Below, piece after piece: positions 61,231-64,000 of a stretch of 64,000 bases of DNA. Location of the stretch: assembly GCF_018919265.1 (NCBI RefSeq), contig NZ_JAHLQO010000002.1, positions 62,001-126,000 of the forward strand. The letters run 5' to 3'. The notes under the pieces were generated by a model. That model was not told the origin of the DNA, did not search any database, and saw nothing but the letters and a program-made list of their open reading frames with translations. This DNA is from Peptoniphilus ovalis. Its GTDB lineage: Bacteria > Bacillota > Clostridia > Tissierellales > Peptoniphilaceae. Position 1 is the stretch's first letter. The number at the start of each line of letters is the position of its first letter. The translations under genes and the position numbers were made by a program.

Positions 61231-61806
61231 ATGCAAGATTATATAGAAATTATTAAGAAGAGAAGATCATATTACAATTTATCAGAAGATGTGAAACTTT
61301 CTAATGAAGAAATTAAATATCTATTTGAAGACATTATGAATGTGACTCCATCTGCAATGAATGCAGAATCAACAAGAGTTGTGTTATTATTCGATGATAA
61401 ATCAAAAGATTTTTGGAATAGAGTTAACGAAACCTTTGACAATAAAATCAATGAAGAAAAATTCCATGGATTTTACCATGCAAAGGGAACAGCATTAATA
61501 TTTATAGACAATGAAATAGTAGAAAATCAAGAAAAGGAAATGCCAACATATGCTGAAAACTTCAGACCATGGGCTCATCATGGAGCTGCTATGATGCAAC
61601 TTAATATTTGGCAAGGACTTCGCGACGAAGAAATAGGTGCAAGCAATCAACATTACAATCCAGTAATCGATAAGTGGGTTAAAAAACTTTATGAACTTCC
61701 AGATTCTTGGGAGTTAATAGCACAAATGCCTTTTGGAAAGATTGAAGAAGAACCAGCACCTAAAGAAAAGAAACCAATTGAAGAAAAATTAAAAGTAATT
61801 GAATAA
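61231..61806 (+). CDS. Nitroreductase family FMN protein
   Basis: A cytoplasmic flavoprotein of 191 residues. It has the nitroreductase-type N-terminus (YIEIIKKRRSYYNLSEDVKL), a PSAMNAESTRVVL FMN-site segment and a C-terminal QMPFGKIEEEPAPKEKKPIEEKL with the usual charged end. Members reduce nitro compounds, quinones or other electron acceptors with NAD(P)H. GAGGTGAA precedes the ATG. It has its own terminator. The natural substrate is unknown. Confidence 0.85.
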   Translation: MQDYIEIIKKRRSYYNLSEDVKLSNEEIKYLFEDIMNVTPSAMNAESTRVVLLFDDKSKDFWNRVNETFDNKINEEKFHGFYHAKGTALIFIDNEIVENQEKEMPTYAENFRPWAHHGAAMMQLNIWQGLRDEEIGASNQHYNPVIDKWVKKLYELPDSWELIAQMPFGKIEEEPAPKEKKPIEEKLKVIE

Positions 61807-61812
61807 AGTTAG

Positions 61813-61840
61813 AAAAGATGAGTTTGTCGCTCATCTTTTT
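61813..61840 (+). terminator. Terminator after nitroreductase gene
   Basis: A 9-bp stem AAAGATGAG/CTCATCTTT followed by T. Confidence 0.88.
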
Positions 61841-61884
61841 ATATGTCTTAAAAAATAAAATTATTTACTAAATTTTTACAATAC

Positions 61885-61913
61885 TTGTAATAAGTAAGCA
61901 TAAGACCTATAAT
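61885..61913 (+). promoter_or_regulatory. Promoter of thiamine-uptake operon
   Basis: TTGTAA and TATAAT at 17-base spacing, directly before the TPP riboswitch. Confidence 0.65.
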
Positions 61914-61918
61914 TAAAT

Positions 61919-61999
61919 GTATCAGGGGAGCCGCATGCTGAGATTAGGATATTCCTTAAACCCTTTGAACCGGGACAGGTAATGCTGTCTAGGGAACGC
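61919..61999 (+). promoter_or_regulatory. TPP riboswitch (thi box)
   Basis: All main parts of the thiamin pyrophosphate riboswitch are present: AGGGGAGC, CTGAGA, ACCCTTTGAACC, a GGTAATGCTGTC segment and AGGGAACG. A terminator hairpin follows directly, so TPP binding would stop transcription of the downstream genes. This identifies the operon as thiamine-related. Confidence 0.93.
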
Positions 62000-62002
62000 G
62001 AT

Positions 62003-62027
62003 GCCTCTATTTGTAGAGGCTTTTTTT
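62003..62027 (+). terminator. Regulatory terminator of the TPP riboswitch
   Basis: An 8-bp stem GCCTCTAT/GTAGAGGC followed by seven T, located between the riboswitch and the first gene. Confidence 0.9.
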
Positions 62028-62052
62028 ATTTTATTTTTTATTAGGAGGTTAT

Positions 62053-62352
62053 ATGAAAATATCAGTAGCTATACAAATTTTACCTACTACAAAAGAAGCG
62101 ACTTCAGAATCAATTGTTGCAGTAGTAGATAAAGTTATAGAATATATACAAAGTGAAAATGTAAATTATATTGTCTCACCCTTTGAGACAGTGATTGAAT
62201 TAGATGATTTTAACAAAGCATTTGAAATTTTACAAAACTGTGTGAAATTAGCTGGAGAAAACTCTGAGCAAGTAGTATGCTATTCAAAGATTTTTTATTC
62301 TGAAAGAGGAATCTTAACAATTGAAGAAAAAACAAGCAAGTATCAAGGATAA
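62053..62352 (+). CDS. Thiamine-binding protein, MTH1187/YkoF family
   Basis: A small cytoplasmic protein of 99 residues with the MTH1187/YkoF ferredoxin-like fold, recognised by IAIQILPTT-like (VAIQILPTT) at the start, a VEYIQ...VSPFETVIE segment and the C-terminal YSERGILTIEEK. YkoF binds thiamine or its pyrimidine moiety HMP. TPP riboswitch control and the ABC transporter that follows agree with this. AGGAGG precedes the ATG. Confidence 0.87.
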   Translation: MKISVAIQILPTTKEATSESIVAVVDKVIEYIQSENVNYIVSPFETVIELDDFNKAFEILQNCVKLAGENSEQVVCYSKIFYSERGILTIEEKTSKYQG

Positions 62353-63088
62353 TATCTCAGCAGCTTCTCTGATAATTGTAATTTTGTTAATATGGCATTT
62401 TTTAACGACAACAGGAATTGTAGGGCCATTTTTACTACCAAAACCGCTTGATGTGGTGAAGGCTTTTATAGAAGATTTTCCCACAATTGCATCACATACG
62501 GGAATAACACTACTTGAAGCTTTTTTAGGCCTTTTTGCAGGTGTTACACTGGGATTTATTGCCGCACTTTTAATGGATTTTTCAGAAACTTTATATCATG
62601 CACTTTATCCAATTTTAGTGCTTACACAAACAGTTCCAACTGTTGCAATAGCTCCTCTTCTTGTTTTGTGGATGGGATATGGTATTCTTCCCAAAATTGT
62701 TTTAATAGTTATAGTTACATTTTTTCCTGTAGCTATAAGTTTACTTGAAGGCTTTAAGTCAGTTGATGCCGACAAGGTTAAACTTTTAAGGGCTATGGGG
62801 GCAGATAGATATAAAATCTATAAGTATATTAAAATTCCTGAAAGTATGGGAAATTTTTTCTCTGCATTTAAGATTGCAGTTTCTTATTCTGTTGTTGGTG
62901 CAGTAATTGCCGAATGGCTTGGAGGATTTAAAGGACTTGGTGTTTATATGATTAGAGTCCAAAAAAATTACTCCTTTGACAAAATGTTTGCAGTTATATT
63001 TTTAATTTCCGGCATTTCTCTTATTCTCATGAGGTTAGTAAACTTCGTACAAAAAAAGACAATGCCATGGATAGAGGAGGACAAATGA
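62321..63088 (+). CDS. thiX: Thiamine-precursor ABC transporter permease (ThiX/SsuC type)
   Basis: The membrane subunit of an importer, 255 residues with about six hydrophobic segments. It has the conserved permease loop KLLRAMGADRYKIYKYIKIPES near residue 150, which contacts the ATPase. It resembles SsuC/TauC and ThiX permeases. The TPP riboswitch favours a thiamine precursor (HMP or a formylaminopyrimidine) as substrate. The TTG start at 62321 overlaps the end of the previous gene by 32 bases. The stop overlaps the next ATG. Confidence 0.82.
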   Translation: MKKKQASIKDNISAASLIIVILLIWHFLTTTGIVGPFLLPKPLDVVKAFIEDFPTIASHTGITLLEAFLGLFAGVTLGFIAALLMDFSETLYHALYPILVLTQTVPTVAIAPLLVLWMGYGILPKIVLIVIVTFFPVAISLLEGFKSVDADKVKLLRAMGADRYKIYKYIKIPESMGNFFSAFKIAVSYSVVGAVIAEWLGGFKGLGVYMIRVQKNYSFDKMFAVIFLISGISLILMRLVNFVQKKTMPWIEEDK

Positions 63089-64000
63089 AAAGACTAAAAA
63101 AAGTATTATTTTTACTACTAATGATTAGCTTACTTACAGCTTGTGGAAATAATAAAAAAGAAGACACTAAAGAAGAAAGCAACAATAAGGGATTAGAAAA
63201 AGTAAGTTTCTTACTTGATTGGACACCTAATATTAATCATTCAGGGCTTTATGTAGCTATGGACAAGGGATACTTTGCAGATGAAGGAATTGAAGTTGAA
63301 GTAAATCAACCACCTGCAAATGGAGCGGAAGCACTTATAAGTTCAGGTAAAGCTGATTTTGGAATTTCTTTTCAAGACACAATAGCGCCAGCTTTTGCAA
63401 AGGATGAGCCACTTCCAGTTACAGCAGTTGCAGCAATTATAAACCACAATACTTCAGGAATTATTTCTGTAAAAGATAGAAATATCAAATCTCCTAAGGA
63501 CATGGAAGGACATAATCATTCAACTTGGGGACTTCCAATTGAACAAGCAATTTTAAAACAAGTTGTAGAAGATGATGGTGGAGACTTTTCTAAAGTTAAC
63601 TTAGTGCCTGGAGATGTTACAAATACTATCGCAGCAATTCAAGGTAAAGACATTGATACTGTATGGATTTTCTACCCAGTAGATGGAATTGCAGCAGAAA
63701 TGGCAAATGTCCCAATTAATTATTTTGCTTTTAAAGACATTAACGAAACATTTGACTATTACACTCCAATTTTAATTGCAAATAACGACTTCTTAAAGAA
63801 TAGGGAAGATGTTGCAAAAAGATTTATGAGAGCTTTTATAAAGGGATATGAAGATGCAATTAAAAACCCTGATGAAGCAGCAGAAATATTAGTTAAGGCA
63901 AATCCAGAACTTGATTTAGATTTTGTTAAAAAAGGAATGGAATATATTGCTGATAAGTATCAAGCTGAATCAGATTATTTTGGACAAATTGATGCAAATA
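63085..64000 (+). CDS. thiY: NMT1/THI5-like substrate-binding lipoprotein, partial at window end
   Basis: The extracytoplasmic binding protein of the thiamine-precursor importer. The first 305 codons are visible and the gene runs off the window. It begins with a lipoprotein signal peptide ending in LLTAC, followed by VSFLLDWTPNINHSGLYVAMDKGYFADEGIEV, typical of the NMT1/ThiY family that binds pyrimidine precursors of thiamine. ATG overlaps the permease stop (ATGA), with GAGGAGG before it. The ATPase subunit is not in the window and may lie just after it. Confidence 0.88.
   Translation, partial: MKRLKKVLFLLLMISLLTACGNNKKEDTKEESNNKGLEKVSFLLDWTPNINHSGLYVAMDKGYFADEGIEVEVNQPPANGAEALISSGKADFGISFQDTIAPAFAKDEPLPVTAVAAIINHNTSGIISVKDRNIKSPKDMEGHNHSTWGLPIEQAILKQVVEDDGGDFSKVNLVPGDVTNTIAAIQGKDIDTVWIFYPVDGIAAEMANVPINYFAFKDINETFDYYTPILIANNDFLKNREDVAKRFMRAFIKGYEDAIKNPDEAAEILVKANPELDLDFVKKGMEYIADKYQAESDYFGQIDAN

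Noticed and set aside
1-64000. tRNA and rRNA genes
   Set aside because: I looked for tRNA-like cloverleafs and GGTTCGA-type arms and for rRNA motifs in the gaps and found none convincing.

Overview
The window is AT-rich, with strong AGGAGG-type ribosome sites, TTGACA/TATAAT promoters and hairpin-plus-T terminators. It looks like a low-GC anaerobic Firmicute. The full hydroxyglutarate-pathway gene set for glutamate fermentation, next to a V-type ATPase operon and a metG-tatD-rnmV-rsmA operon, points to the Tissierellia, and Peptoniphilus or a close relative is my best guess. The genus is an inference from gene content, not from a marker gene.

Layout. 1-2.9 kb: minus-strand membrane and zinc-ribbon genes. 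3.0-8.5 kb: metG-tatD-rnmV-rsmA, an ArsR-type metal sensor, a glutaredoxin and an Mn exporter. 8.7-18 kb: glutamate fermentation genes, first the Na+-pumping glutaconyl-CoA decarboxylase with glutaconate CoA-transferase (gcdD-gcdC-gcdB-gctA-gctB-gcdA), then 2-hydroxyglutaryl-CoA dehydratase and its activator (hgdC-hgdA-hgdB). 18.4-25.2 kb: an ornithine cyclodeaminase homologue, a cell-surface protein, a leucine-rich-repeat protein, a PhaE-like coiled-coil protein, the glutamate/Na+ symporter gltS and an aminotransferase. 25.3-31.8 kb: murA and a five-gene peptide ABC importer. 31.8-34 kb: a REP-associated tyrosine transposase (RAYT) with repeats, a small zincin and a membrane J-protein. 34-36.9 kb: ferrous iron uptake (feoA-feoA-feoB-small Cys-rich protein). 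37-45.5 kb: a nine-gene V-type ATPase operon. 45.5-46.6 kb: repeats and a decayed toxin-antitoxin pair. 46.7-51 kb: an SLC13-type transporter, pgeF and a CofE-like protein, separated by structured or repeated DNA. 51-55.1 kb: ftsE-ftsX-M23 peptidase-S41 protease. 55.1-56.1 kb: a 1-kb block of repeats. 56-61.8 kb: a repeat-containing acidic protein, murJ, an ABC exporter and a nitroreductase. 61.9-64 kb: a TPP riboswitch in front of thiamine-type uptake genes, the last cut by the window end.

How the genes fit together. GltS imports glutamate with Na+. GctAB, HgdABC and Gcd convert it by way of 2-hydroxyglutarate and glutaconyl-CoA to crotonyl-CoA, and Gcd exports Na+. The V-ATPase could use or make an ion gradient. 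The dehydrogenases that turn glutamate into 2-hydroxyglutarate are not in this window.

The most unusual feature is a family of REP-like repeats built on GGGCTGTCC / GGACAGTCC cores. They lie around the RAYT gene, between the V-ATPase operon and the dead toxin-antitoxin pair, between pgeF and the CofE-like gene, and in the 1-kb block at 55.1-56.1 kb. They form at least two composite element types and imperfect hairpins, and the single RAYT gene is the obvious candidate to mobilise them. Other points of note are rsmA without a canonical start codon, a duplicated 3' end of the V-ATPase D-subunit gene, a multibranched palindromic element at 48.2-48.4 kb, and a structured leader upstream of the SLC13-type gene.
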